DNA of 64,000 nucleotides, taken from NCBI GenBank assembly GCA_002840735.1, contig PHBY01000013.1:46591-110590 (forward strand), written 5' to 3'. Shown here in pieces: positions 34,560 to 42,344 of this stretch (within the stretch, counting starts at the first letter, position 1; each line of letters starts with the position of its first letter). The notes below the pieces were generated by a model. That model made no database searches, had not been told where the DNA came from, and saw only the letters and a program-made list of their open reading frames with translations. This stretch comes from Chloroflexi bacterium HGW-Chloroflexi-2. Lineage in GTDB: Bacteria > Chloroflexota > Anaerolineae > Anaerolineales > Anaerolineaceae. Position numbers and translations under genes: made by a program.

Positions 34560-34936
34560 CAATATCCGAGGAACTTCCTTAAGTTCTAAATTGCCATAAT
34601 CCTCGTCCCTATTCTAAGCCTGATCCCCTACTCTCCCCAGGATGGGGATCAGGTGATTTAACGGATAATAGGTTTTACTTATAGTTATATTAGTTGGATA
34701 TATTACACCTATGCGCATTAATATTAATGAAGGCAACTTATCAAATAGCCTGTGTGCATATTTTGCATTCTGGCCTGCGTGCAATTCTTTCTTTAAGGCC
34801 TTAAGGCAAATGTTACCTGTTGGCCAGCGTGAAAATTTTGCATTAAGGCTGCCAGCGTGCAAAAATTGCCCTCCTACTGAGTGCAATTCCTGCCCGACTC
34901 GTGAGTGCAATTTTTGCACGTGATTCATATGACTAC
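34560..34936. other. Intergenic region with a hairpin and GTGCAATTTTTGC-type repeats
   Basis: Inverted repeat CCTGATCCCC (34619-34628) / GGGGATCAGG (34644-34653), without a T-run. From 34752 to 34922, five or more degenerate units such as GCGTGCAATTCT, GCGTGAAAATTTTGC, GCGTGCAAAAATTGC and GAGTGCAATTTTTGCACG follow at uneven spacing. Frames exist on both strands (a Cys-rich one on plus), but they only translate the repeats and have no ribosome-binding sites, so no gene is called. Confidence 0.6.
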
Positions 34937-35713
34937 TTAATTACTACTATTAACTACTCTTAATGAACCAGGTAGAAATCTTTTAATTCCTTTGATGATT
35001 TCATTGAATTCTTCATTTACGAAATAAGCATGTGTTGATTTGTCCAGATACGATAATGACAATAAATATTCCCCTAATCCCCTTTTCAATATTTCTGCGC
35101 TTTTTGGGTTAACGGTTTCATCATGGATGGATTGAAATAGAATCACCGGTACATTTACTTCATGCAATATCTTTTCTGTCTGGTTGGCAACCCGATTGAC
35201 ATCCAGCAATCGGGGGATCCATAAAGGCATTGTCCACCAATCGGATAAACCTACACTGAATGTTTCCCGATAGGTACGAATCATAGGATCATCGGCTTTT
35301 CCTGAACTTAATAATACCCGCAGCGACATGGATATCTGCTGAAGGCTGATGCGCGTTTTGATCGGCGTATTCAGTAAGACGATCCCATCCACTGGATATA
35401 GGAGAGCAGCATTCAACGCCAGCAATGCACCCAGAGAATGTCCAATCAGGATTATTCTTGAGTAATTATTCTTTAAATGATGTATTTCTTGATTGACATG
35501 AGTCTGCCAGATGTCCGCGCTGGATCTGGCGAAAGCATTACCGTTACGCCCATGGCCAGGCAGTAAGAGAGCTTTGAAATGAATATTCTCATCTTTAAGT
35601 GCTTCTGCAATTCTCCGGAACTCCAGTGGAGACCCCATGATTCCGTGAATATACAGGATGGCTAAATCAGAAGGTCCTGATTCGATTGAAAATGGCTCGT
35701 GGTTGTGATTCAT
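34937..35713 (-). CDS. Alpha/beta hydrolase, carboxylesterase/monoacylglycerol lipase-like
   Basis: 258 residues. The oxyanion region is LYIHGIMGSPLEF, the nucleophile elbow is GHSLG (in ILIGHSLGALLALN), the acid is likely the Asp in FQSIHDETVNP, and the His is in DKSTHAYFVNEE. This is the arrangement of Est30-type esterases acting on short-chain esters or monoglycerides. No signal peptide is present, so it is cytoplasmic. It is monocistronic; the next gene diverges. Confidence 0.92.
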   Translation of the reverse strand: MNHNHEPFSIESGPSDLAILYIHGIMGSPLEFRRIAEALKDENIHFKALLLPGHGRNGNAFARSSADIWQTHVNQEIHHLKNNYSRIILIGHSLGALLALNAALLYPVDGIVLLNTPIKTRISLQQISMSLRVLLSSGKADDPMIRTYRETFSVGLSDWWTMPLWIPRLLDVNRVANQTEKILHEVNVPVILFQSIHDETVNPKSAEILKRGLGEYLLSLSYLDKSTHAYFVNEEFNEIIKGIKRFLPGSLRVVNSSN

Positions 35714-35838
35714 TAATTCTAATTCTAATGTGAATTGATAAAAATTGTTTACCCTCTGGCACTATAATAATTTATTAATGATATTCATGTAAAATCGAAG
35801 GATAGACAGACCCAACCCATATAATCCGCTCAGGAACC

Positions 35839-36696
35839 ATGATAAAAAATTTACAAAATATACAGCCAATATCTTTCAGTAAATTAATTCATGCCAAACA
35901 TATTGCCATACCTTCCGAACATGGTGCCTGGATTTTTCTTTTCAGCCCCTTGTTGATCGGCCTGGCAATTGGAGGATTATCAAAAGGAAGTTTCCCGCTG
36001 ATGTTGGCAATGCTGTCTGCCTTTCTCATCCGACAACCGGTCACGATGTTTGTAAAGATTATTTCTGGCAGACGACCCAAAAATGATCTGTATGCGTCTT
36101 TGATCTGGTTTCTGAATTATGGCGTAGTTTTGCTTATCAGTCTGGTTATATTAATCCTGCAAAAATCCATCTTTATTCTCTTTCTGGCAGTGCCTGCTAT
36201 TCCGGTTTTCATCTGGCATCTCTGGCTGGTCAGTAAACGGGCTGAGAGGCGTCAAATATGGATTGAGATCGCGGCCAGTGGTGTTCTGGCATTGGCAGCC
36301 CCAGCAGCCTATTGGGTTGGTCTACAACGCTATGATTCGATTGGATGGCTATTATGGGGATTATCATGGCTGCAAGTGGCTGGAACCATCCTGTATGCTT
36401 ATTTACGCTTGAATCAAAGGCAGCTCAAAGAGAAACCAACGCTAAGAGAATTAATCAAGATGTCTCGTGATTCTTTTCTGTTTAACACTGCCTTATTTGC
36501 CGGTGTTTTAATTCTGGCATTTGCAGGTTGGGTACCCACGTTCTTACCGCTCGCATTTCTCATTCAACCTTTGGAGGTTATCTGGGGTACCTATCACCCG
36601 GCCATTTCGGTAGCACCTAAGAAGATTGGCATCCGCCAGTTGATCATCAGCAGCCTTTTTACGATTGTATTCATCATCACCTGGCTTTTGGTTTGA
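35839..36696 (+). CDS. YwiC-like integral membrane protein
   Basis: 285 residues with about eight hydrophobic helices. The N-terminal motif IAIPSEHGAWIFLFSPLL is the conserved HGAW signature of the YwiC family, and QPVTMFVKIISGRRP follows as in relatives. Family members are uncharacterised; the polar charged motif facing the membrane recalls UbiA-like prenyltransferases, but that is speculation. AGGAA precedes the ATG. It is unlinked to an obvious operon and lies left of the partition island. Confidence 0.8.
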   Translation: MIKNLQNIQPISFSKLIHAKHIAIPSEHGAWIFLFSPLLIGLAIGGLSKGSFPLMLAMLSAFLIRQPVTMFVKIISGRRPKNDLYASLIWFLNYGVVLLISLVILILQKSIFILFLAVPAIPVFIWHLWLVSKRAERRQIWIEIAASGVLALAAPAAYWVGLQRYDSIGWLLWGLSWLQVAGTILYAYLRLNQRQLKEKPTLRELIKMSRDSFLFNTALFAGVLILAFAGWVPTFLPLAFLIQPLEVIWGTYHPAISVAPKKIGIRQLIISSLFTIVFIITWLLV

Positions 36697-36918
36697 AAAA
36701 ATTCTTCATGCATTGATCCCCTCACATATGATTATTAGTGTCTTGCCGTATGAATTAAATTTATAACGTAGAAAAAATATTCTAATATGATATTAAAATT
36801 ACATATTTTGTTATAGAATATATGTGCTAATTAAATATCTTAATACCGGACTGGATATTTTGTTGGAAAATGTGCTACTACAAAAATAAAAACTCCCCTA
36901 CCCTATTCTTACTAAAGT

Positions 36919-36932
36919 GTAACCGCGGTTAC
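36919..36932. promoter_or_regulatory. 14-bp palindrome at the end of the partition accessory gene
   Basis: GTAACCGCGGTTAC, perfectly symmetric; the stop codon of the ribbon-helix-helix gene is inside it. The near-identical GTAACCGTGGTTAC occurs at 38579-38592, both followed by GAAT. A candidate binding site for one of the partition proteins. Confidence 0.5.
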
Positions 36933-37309
36933 GAATTTTGCCACCATTCTGGAGGAAATTCCAATTTCCAATCATAACGTGGGCTTTTAGACGGTTTCTT
37001 GTATTTGGAAATATCAATCTGTCCGGAAGTGTATGCTTCCATAAAGCGGTGCAAAGCCAGCGTTACCAATTGACTGGCGGGTAAGGACAGTGATTCTGCC
37101 AGATCAAACACCGCCTGTTTAAGTTGTGGGGGAAGATCGTACGTGACGCGCTGATCCCTGCGGGCACGGATTTTAGCTCTTTCTTTGGCTTTCTTTTCAC
37201 GCTCCCGGCGGGGTAAACGAGCTTCTGCCTGTTTGTTCTCCATGCCTGCTAACAAATCAGCTACAGCTGGATCCAGAATTGACCTGCGTTGAAAATTACG
37301 ATTAGCCAT
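36929..37309 (-). CDS. Ribbon-helix-helix-like partition accessory protein
   Basis: 126 residues. A basic N-terminal region (RREREKKAKERAKIRARRDQ, about 34-53) is followed by a strand-helix-helix segment VTYDLPPQLKQAVFDLAESL and SLPASQLVTLALHRFMEAY that fits a CopG/ParG-like ribbon-helix-helix. Its start overlaps the ParA stop region by 8 nt, so the two form a pair. In comparable type Ib systems the small partner binds centromere DNA and stimulates the ParA ATPase. The assignment rests on context and pattern, not on a close named homologue. Confidence 0.7.
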   Translation of the reverse strand: MANRNFQRRSILDPAVADLLAGMENKQAEARLPRREREKKAKERAKIRARRDQRVTYDLPPQLKQAVFDLAESLSLPASQLVTLALHRFMEAYTSGQIDISKYKKPSKSPRYDWKLEFPPEWWQNS

Positions 37310-38072
37310 CGATCACCTCCAGTAGACGATCCACAATCTGTTTATAACCCCCCACCTGATTTTTACCATCCTGATAACCAATCATGGCTGGACTGTTGGG
37401 AGAATATTCCCAAAGCGTTTTACCATAGGCAGCGGATTCGCGTACGCGAGTATCCTGAGGTATCGGGGGCAATACCTTACTGCCGAATGCATGAACGATA
37501 TCCTGAAATTGAGTTACTGTTTCGCGGGTGGTACGGTCAAAAAATGTCGGTAATATCGAATAACCTGCAAATTGATGTCCCCGTTGAGTGATTTCACCCA
37601 TAGTTAACAAAATTTCCTTGACGCCGTCAACTGCCATGGCATCTGGTCGGGTTGGGATCAGGACCCAATCACTGGCAATCAACCCATTGATGTGCAACAC
37701 ATCCAGAGATGGCGCCATATCTAATAAAATTACGTCGTAATACGAATTTCTTAAGCGGTCAAACAAAAGGGTCTCACGAAAATCCATCAGGGTGATATGC
37801 CTTTTGACGCTTTCTGTGCGTTTATCACTGGATAAAATGTCCAACCCAGGTCTGACATTTTGAACGACCTCTTCGAGTGGCTCATCCATTACCAACCAAC
37901 GATATAAACCGGGTGTCTTTTCAACACCAAAGGAAAAAGCAATATGACCTTGCGGATCAAGATCAATCAACAATGTATTTTTTAGATGCAGAGAAAAACC
38001 GCTGGCAAGTGTTACCGCGGTTGTTGTTTTACCAACACCACCTTTTTGATTTGCAAGGGCCATGATGAACAT
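37302..38072 (-). CDS. ParA-family ATPase (first)
   Basis: 256 residues from the Met at 38072, which directly precedes MALANQKGGVGKTTTAVTLA; the frame is open further upstream to 38234, but that stretch overlaps operator-like repeats. Motifs: deviant Walker A KGGVGKTT, Walker A' LIDLDPQG, Walker B VILLDMAPSLDVL. It lacks the N-terminal HTH of P1-type ParA. With the RHH-like partner it forms one of two partition modules in this island. GGAG is present about 12 nt before the start. Confidence 0.9.
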   Translation of the reverse strand: MFIMALANQKGGVGKTTTAVTLASGFSLHLKNTLLIDLDPQGHIAFSFGVEKTPGLYRWLVMDEPLEEVVQNVRPGLDILSSDKRTESVKRHITLMDFRETLLFDRLRNSYYDVILLDMAPSLDVLHINGLIASDWVLIPTRPDAMAVDGVKEILLTMGEITQRGHQFAGYSILPTFFDRTTRETVTQFQDIVHAFGSKVLPPIPQDTRVRESAAYGKTLWEYSPNSPAMIGYQDGKNQVGGYKQIVDRLLEVIDG

Positions 38073-38119
38073 GATTGACGAGCGCTCCTTTGAATTTGTG
38101 GAAAACTGTAATGTTGTGA

Positions 38120-38218
38120 CACTAAGGGGTGACCCTGATAATTGTACCCTTGAAATCGTCAAAATGTCAAGAGGCGACCCTAAGGGTATACTCTGTAAAT
38201 ATGACAGTGTATACCCTT
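38120..38218. promoter_or_regulatory. Operator-like repeats upstream of the first parA
   Basis: AAGGGTATAC (38182-38191) and its inverse GTATACCCTT (38209-38218) are 17 nt apart. Related half-sites with GACCCT or TACCCTT lie at about 38131-38151 and 38176-38181. They cover the region where the parA promoter must be, so autoregulation by the ParA/RHH pair is likely. Confidence 0.6.
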
Positions 38219-38443
38219 TGAGTAAATAAGTCAATTTACAGCTGTTTTAAAGGTAACAAGGAGTATTTATTCAAAGATTAAATAAAAGTGTAATTTCCCG
38301 GGATTTAGTATTCACGAATTTCGAAGATCCTTCAGATAATTTTTCAAGATCTAAAAAAATGGTTGGAATACGTAGATTTGTGAGCATTAAAAATTATGGG
38401 ATGAAATTAAATTACATACTTCTGACAATTATACTAGACAGGG

Positions 38444-38529
38444 AATCATCTCAATAAATCGGGGCAGGCGGGTGTTTTTGGCGTGCGTCCGCATGCCAAA
38501 AACACCCTGACCGCTAATTATTGAAAGGA
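38444..38529. repeat. 89-bp palindromic intergenic element, copy 2 (diverged)
   Basis: Contains GGCGGGTGTTTTTGGCGTGC and GCATGCCAAAAACACCCTGA flanked by TCAATAAATC and TAATTATTGA. The outer ends differ from the copies at 21814 and 54240, indicating an older insertion. Confidence 0.85.
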
Positions 38530-38559
38530 CACTTGACAGGTATAAAAAAATAAAAAATA

Positions 38560-38611
38560 CCTGCTAATCTTGTGATTCGTAACCGTGGTTACGAATCACA
38601 AGATTAGCAGG
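38560..38611 (-). terminator. Terminator of the parB-parA operon (25-bp perfect stem)
   Basis: Perfect 25-bp arms around a GT centre (38560-38611); on the minus strand it is followed by a T-rich run (TATTTTTTATTTTTTT). The core contains the GTAACCGTGGTTAC palindrome also found at 36919. It begins 34 nt after the parB stop. Confidence 0.85.
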
Positions 38612-38645
38612 AAAATGGATTTTCGTATCAGATTCAACAAAAATA

Positions 38646-39788
38646 CTATCTTCTTTTCAATCTTGCCTGAATTAATGTTAATAATTCCGACAGGATTTCA
38701 GCTGCATTTTCTGCCTGACCACTGACGAACAGGTCATCGGCGAGTGAATCCAGTATTTCGGATTGTTCCAGATGATCGATACTGCGAAAAACTTTCGTAA
38801 ATTTACGCAGTGAGCGGTAAGCGTTTTTCTCCGGCGTTGAAGGTGTGCGTGGAGAACTCTCTTTTTTGCTTTCTGATGTGGTTTTATCGTTGATCGCCTG
38901 GTCAGCGATTTCTTCCGATGTGAGACTATTTTGGATGCTCTGATGGATCAAGGCATCCCAATTTTTCTGTGGTTGGCTGAGGATTTCCCTCAACACGCGC
39001 TCTGGTAAGCGAAAACGATCTGCCATTTCGAGTAAATTACTGGGTAACTGCAAAATATTCAATAATTGCACCATTCTGGGGCGAGTTAATTGCATAATCG
39101 GTGTGATGCGGTCCCATAATCCGGCAGGCATGCGTTGGGCACGTGCCAGCCGAAAATAATCATAATCATCCTGAACTTTTCCATCTGGCAGGATGCCTAA
39201 CTCAGCCAGGATTAAGGCCGCTACTTCACAGGACTGTTCAACGGCTGAGGGGGATTCTGCATGGCGGTTCTCCAGTACCTGGCGTTGCCGGGTTGGATTT
39301 TCAACCACTTCCACGCGCAATAACGGTTCTTCCTTAATATGATTGGCGCTGACCTGTAAGCAGGCTGCCCAGAAACGACGTTCGCCCGTTTCAATTAAGA
39401 ACACAAAATTCCCATTGAGGTCATTATTCCATGAACCAGTGATCGCTTTAATCTGACCGTGTTCATCAAAGGAGTTTCCCAGTGATAAGAGACGCTCCAC
39501 CTCTGCTTTGACGCCACTATCATGCTGGGCGTATTTTAACCATTCAGCAGCAGCCTGATAGCAATCAATCTCACCTGAGAAAAAAGATTGACGGATATGC
39601 ATAGGCAATAAACGGCGTGGTTGGAAACGATCAGGCATCATTTCGCTGGGTTTCAGCCGTTCAATCCGTTCGATATCACGGACAGTATTCTCAGGTTCCT
39701 GAATGGATTTCAGGATGGAGATTGGTTTTTCTTCGGTTGTTGGAAAATCCTCAAAAGCGTTAAATCTCTTTTTTTTACTGGGTGCCAT
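38646..39788 (-). CDS. ParB/Spo0J-like partition protein
   Basis: 380 residues. A ParB-N region contains a GERR box (IETGERRFWAACL, about residues 132-144) and RQVLENRHAESPSAVEQS, the conserved post-box segment. The centre (about 205-265) is helical and includes the likely HTH (LTRPRMVQLLNILQLP). A charged linker and a C-terminal helical domain (about 320-380) for dimerisation follow. ParB proteins bind parS sites and use CTP to load onto DNA. Its gene is 22 nt downstream of the second parA. Length and GERR box fit plasmid-type as well as chromosomal members. Confidence 0.85.
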   Translation of the reverse strand: MAPSKKKRFNAFEDFPTTEEKPISILKSIQEPENTVRDIERIERLKPSEMMPDRFQPRRLLPMHIRQSFFSGEIDCYQAAAEWLKYAQHDSGVKAEVERLLSLGNSFDEHGQIKAITGSWNNDLNGNFVFLIETGERRFWAACLQVSANHIKEEPLLRVEVVENPTRQRQVLENRHAESPSAVEQSCEVAALILAELGILPDGKVQDDYDYFRLARAQRMPAGLWDRITPIMQLTRPRMVQLLNILQLPSNLLEMADRFRLPERVLREILSQPQKNWDALIHQSIQNSLTSEEIADQAINDKTTSESKKESSPRTPSTPEKNAYRSLRKFTKVFRSIDHLEQSEILDSLADDLFVSGQAENAAEILSELLTLIQARLKRR

Positions 39789-39810
39789 TATTCCTCCTTA
39801 CCATGAATGA

Positions 39811-40647
39811 TCAGGCAAGTGTTCGTTGAATAACAATTTCAACCAGATCACCATACTCTTTGGTGGCGCGTGAACTGGATGCAAGTTGACCAGGCTGGCG
39901 TTGTCTGGGGGGTTTGTAGGTGAATATATCCATATGGCTGGAATGGGCGTAAGCCAGATCGGAGGCCTTGTGAATGGGTCCGAGCAACTGGTGAGGATAG
40001 CGTTGCTCCAGTTGTTCCAGGATCTCACGAACTTCGATGCGTTGTTCCTCGCAAATAGTAGGAAGATATCCCAGGATATGGATATCCGGGTTGAAATGCA
40101 ATCGCACCTGCTCAATGGTGTTCTGCAGCTCCCTCAAACCGGATACGCCCAGGTAACTGGGTTCAACCGGGATGATAATATGGTCAGCGGCTACCAGCGC
40201 ATTCACCAGCAGGTCGCCGGTGTTGGGCGGTGTATCGATAATAATGAAGGCAAACTGATTTCGAACCTGTCGCAAAACCTGATTTAAGCGTGATTCATTG
40301 GCCATTAATGTTGGTAATACCCGGGCAGCGTCCACCATGGCTGCGCGATTGGATGGCACAACATATAGATTGGGATGATGCACCGAGATGCGCAATAATC
40401 TTTGAATAGAAGGAGGTGGTGATTCCACCAGCAGAGCGGAGAGCGATTGCTGAGGAGGGGCGTCATGTTCTCCAAATGCGGTGGCCAATAAAGCATGTCC
40501 CTGTGGATCCATATCGATCAATAGTACCCGATTATTAATTCCAGGTTGATCTGCCAGATATAGGGAAAGACCGGCAGCAAGATTTACGGCTGTTGTTGTC
40601 TTTCCTACACCACCTTTTTCATTTGCTATTGTGATAATGACTGCCAT
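39811..40647 (-). CDS. ParA/Soj-family ATPase (second)
   Basis: 278 residues, with KGGVGKTTTAVNLAAGLS, Walker A' LLIDMDPQGHALLA and Walker B FIIIDTPPNTGDLL. No N-terminal HTH is present, so it resembles Soj or type Ib ParA. The parB gene follows after 22 nt, giving a standard parAB operon that diverges from the ATPase gene at 40854. Distinct from the first ParA at 37302; the two share the fold but differ in sequence and partner. Confidence 0.92.
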   Translation of the reverse strand: MAVIITIANEKGGVGKTTTAVNLAAGLSLYLADQPGINNRVLLIDMDPQGHALLATAFGEHDAPPQQSLSALLVESPPPSIQRLLRISVHHPNLYVVPSNRAAMVDAARVLPTLMANESRLNQVLRQVRNQFAFIIIDTPPNTGDLLVNALVAADHIIIPVEPSYLGVSGLRELQNTIEQVRLHFNPDIHILGYLPTICEEQRIEVREILEQLEQRYPHQLLGPIHKASDLAYAHSSHMDIFTYKPPRQRQPGQLASSSRATKEYGDLVEIVIQRTLA

Positions 40648-40853
40648 AATCCCTCTTTCTGGAAATAATTAGCGTAATTCTCAGAACAATCTTTTTAATT
40701 ACTTTATTTATGTCGATTTAATGTATATTAGCATATATTAGGGTCAATTTCAACTTATTTACGTTAATTAAATGGTATTTAAGGTAAAATAACGGTAATT
40801 CTCTTGATTTTTTGCAAAATTAATGCAATAATAGGCGCAGATTAATTAGAGGA
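40648..40853. promoter_or_regulatory. Divergent control region between parAB and the ExeA-like gene
   Basis: AT-rich 206 bases holding related half-sites: GCGTAATTCTC (40672-40682), CGGTAATTCTC (40793-40803) and ACGTTAATTA (40761-40770). Their placement near both start codons suggests a shared operator for the divergent operons. Confidence 0.45.
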
Positions 40854-41690
40854 GTGAATATGTTCAACTCATTGAACGATGAAGAGTGGCGCGTTGCAAG
40901 AATGGAACGGTTAGGTCTCAAAGAAGATCCTTTCAAATTATCCGCCGATCCACGCTATTTATACCTGGGACCTGAACATTTAGCCGTCTACCGGCAGGCG
41001 CAGGGGGTTGTCTCCCGGCGCAGGGGATTGGCTCTCTTCTCAGGTGACATGGGTATGGGTAAAAGTTCATTGGCTCGGCGTATCTATGATTTGTATGCAG
41101 CTGAAGATTCGGTGGTTATCAGTTATATTCACACAGCTTCCTTTAAGTCAGGTATGGATGCTGCCCGACAAATATCCCTGTCACTTGGACTTCCAACACA
41201 ACGAAGTTTTCAGCGGCAAATGGATACGTTGGAACGTTTAATGGCTGATGAATACACCCGCAACCGCAATGTAGTAATTATACTGGATGATGCTCAGATG
41301 ATGGAGCCGGAAGCGCTGGAAGTTTTGCACCGGCTCTATAACTTTGATTATGACTCCAAAGTAGTGCAGATTCTGGCATTTGGGCAACGTGAAATGAATA
41401 GCCTGTTCGAAACAAACAAAGCCGTCAATGCCCGTGTTTTTGTTCGGTTGGCATTGCCACCATTAACCTTATCCAGTTCATTACAAATGGTTCTGTTCCG
41501 CCTGAATGTTGCTGGAAGGAGTGAACCATTTATTGATGATGATGCTTTTGAATTGTTGTACGAGCGTTCACAAGGTGTTCCACGAGAAATTATCCGATAT
41601 TGTGCCCTGGCCACTGATTTAGTACTGCAATCAGACGTATCCACCATCACGATTGATATCGTAAGAGAGGTAGTAGCATATGAAGCATGA
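40854..41690 (+). CDS. ExeA/TniB-like AAA ATPase
   Basis: 278 residues. After a short leader (LGLKEDPFKLSADPRYLYLG, the typical start of ExeA-like proteins) come Walker A GDMGMGKSSLARR, Walker B NVVIILDDAQMMEPEAL and an arginine-finger region (AVNARVFVRLALPPL). The C-terminal lid has QGVPREIIRYCALA. Such ATPases act in secretion (ExeA) or as transposition and DNA-loading helpers (TniB). Here the neighbours are partition and DnaA-domain genes, so a DNA-associated role is more likely. Its stop overlaps the next gene by 11 nt. Confidence 0.85.
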   Translation: MNMFNSLNDEEWRVARMERLGLKEDPFKLSADPRYLYLGPEHLAVYRQAQGVVSRRRGLALFSGDMGMGKSSLARRIYDLYAAEDSVVISYIHTASFKSGMDAARQISLSLGLPTQRSFQRQMDTLERLMADEYTRNRNVVIILDDAQMMEPEALEVLHRLYNFDYDSKVVQILAFGQREMNSLFETNKAVNARVFVRLALPPLTLSSSLQMVLFRLNVAGRSEPFIDDDAFELLYERSQGVPREIIRYCALATDLVLQSDVSTITIDIVREVVAYEA

Positions 41691-42009
41691 TTCCCACTCC
41701 GTATCCAGTAACGCCTGGGTTCAACTCTATCAGGCTCGCCGGATCACATCCGATCCACAATCTCGCCCACCCGGGAGACCACCATCATTGGTACCCCGTC
41801 ACAAAGTTGGATTAACCCTCTCGAAGGGGGAAATGGCTGAACTTACCAAATGGCAGAATCGCCTGGCGAAGATGTTAGGTCGCAAAATCTCTTTAGGGGA
41901 GACGGTTGGCATCATATCACGAATTTGTAGTGCGCGCTTACAGCTGGTACCAGGCGAAAAAGCACGTAATCTGGAAGAATTGGTTCAAATGTTGATCGGT
42001 ACGGAATAG
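41680..42009 (+). CDS. Small protein of the replicon-like island, unknown function
   Basis: 109 residues. The first 45 are polar and proline/arginine rich (RPPGRPPSLVPRHK). The rest is helical with SKGEMAELTKWQNRLAKMLG and ISLGETVGIISRICSARLQL, which could be a small ribbon-helix-helix or coiled dimerisation unit. Overlaps the ExeA-like gene by 11 nt, hence cotranscribed and probably coupled. No known family is recognised. A DNA-binding adaptor for the ATPase is an inference from context. Confidence 0.65.
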   Translation: MKHDSHSVSSNAWVQLYQARRITSDPQSRPPGRPPSLVPRHKVGLTLSKGEMAELTKWQNRLAKMLGRKISLGETVGIISRICSARLQLVPGEKARNLEELVQMLIGTE

Positions 42010-42107
42010 ATTTTTCTACCAAAAATATACTTAATTATCGGAAGAAATAATTATACAAAAAATCAAGATCAAATTTGCGTGTAGATTAATAAAATGGAGG
42101 TAAGTGA

Positions 42108-42314
42108 GTGAGTATAGCAGGTGTTCAGGCGTGCAATCAGCTTGAGTTTGAAGGAAAAAATCTTTTCCTGCGAATGAATATTGGCGATTCTGTGGACATT
42201 TGCCGGATTAGATATACGAATAAATGGGTGCATTTTTATCAGATAAACCACACTTTTCCACTTATCCAAAGAGATTCTCCGGATAAAACAATTAACTGGA
42301 ACGTAAATTACTGA
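42108..42314 (+). CDS. Small hypothetical protein with GTG start
   Basis: 68 residues. The GTG at 42108 has an excellent Shine-Dalgarno, TGGAGGT, 7 nt upstream, which is the main reason to call it. The sequence is beta-like (LEFEGKNLFLRMNIGDSVDI, then NKWVHFYQINHTFPL) and has no recognised family. It lies between the 109-residue protein and the DnaA-domain protein on the same strand. Confidence 0.5.
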   Translation: MSIAGVQACNQLEFEGKNLFLRMNIGDSVDICRIRYTNKWVHFYQINHTFPLIQRDSPDKTINWNVNY

Positions 42315-42344
42315 TGCTGACGAATACTGACCGCAGGATTATAA

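Noticed and set aside
34711..34923. Cys-rich 70-residue ORF as a metal-binding peptide
   Set aside because: Its cysteines come from the GTGCAATT repeats, the opposite strand is equally open, and no ribosome-binding site precedes it.
38073..38234. N-terminal extension of the first ParA
   Set aside because: The stretch overlaps operator-like repeats and the Walker A motif would be displaced far from the N-terminus, unlike related proteins.
39886..40287. 133-codon plus-strand ORF inside parA
   Set aside because: Antisense shadow of a clearly coding ParA gene with no motifs of its own.
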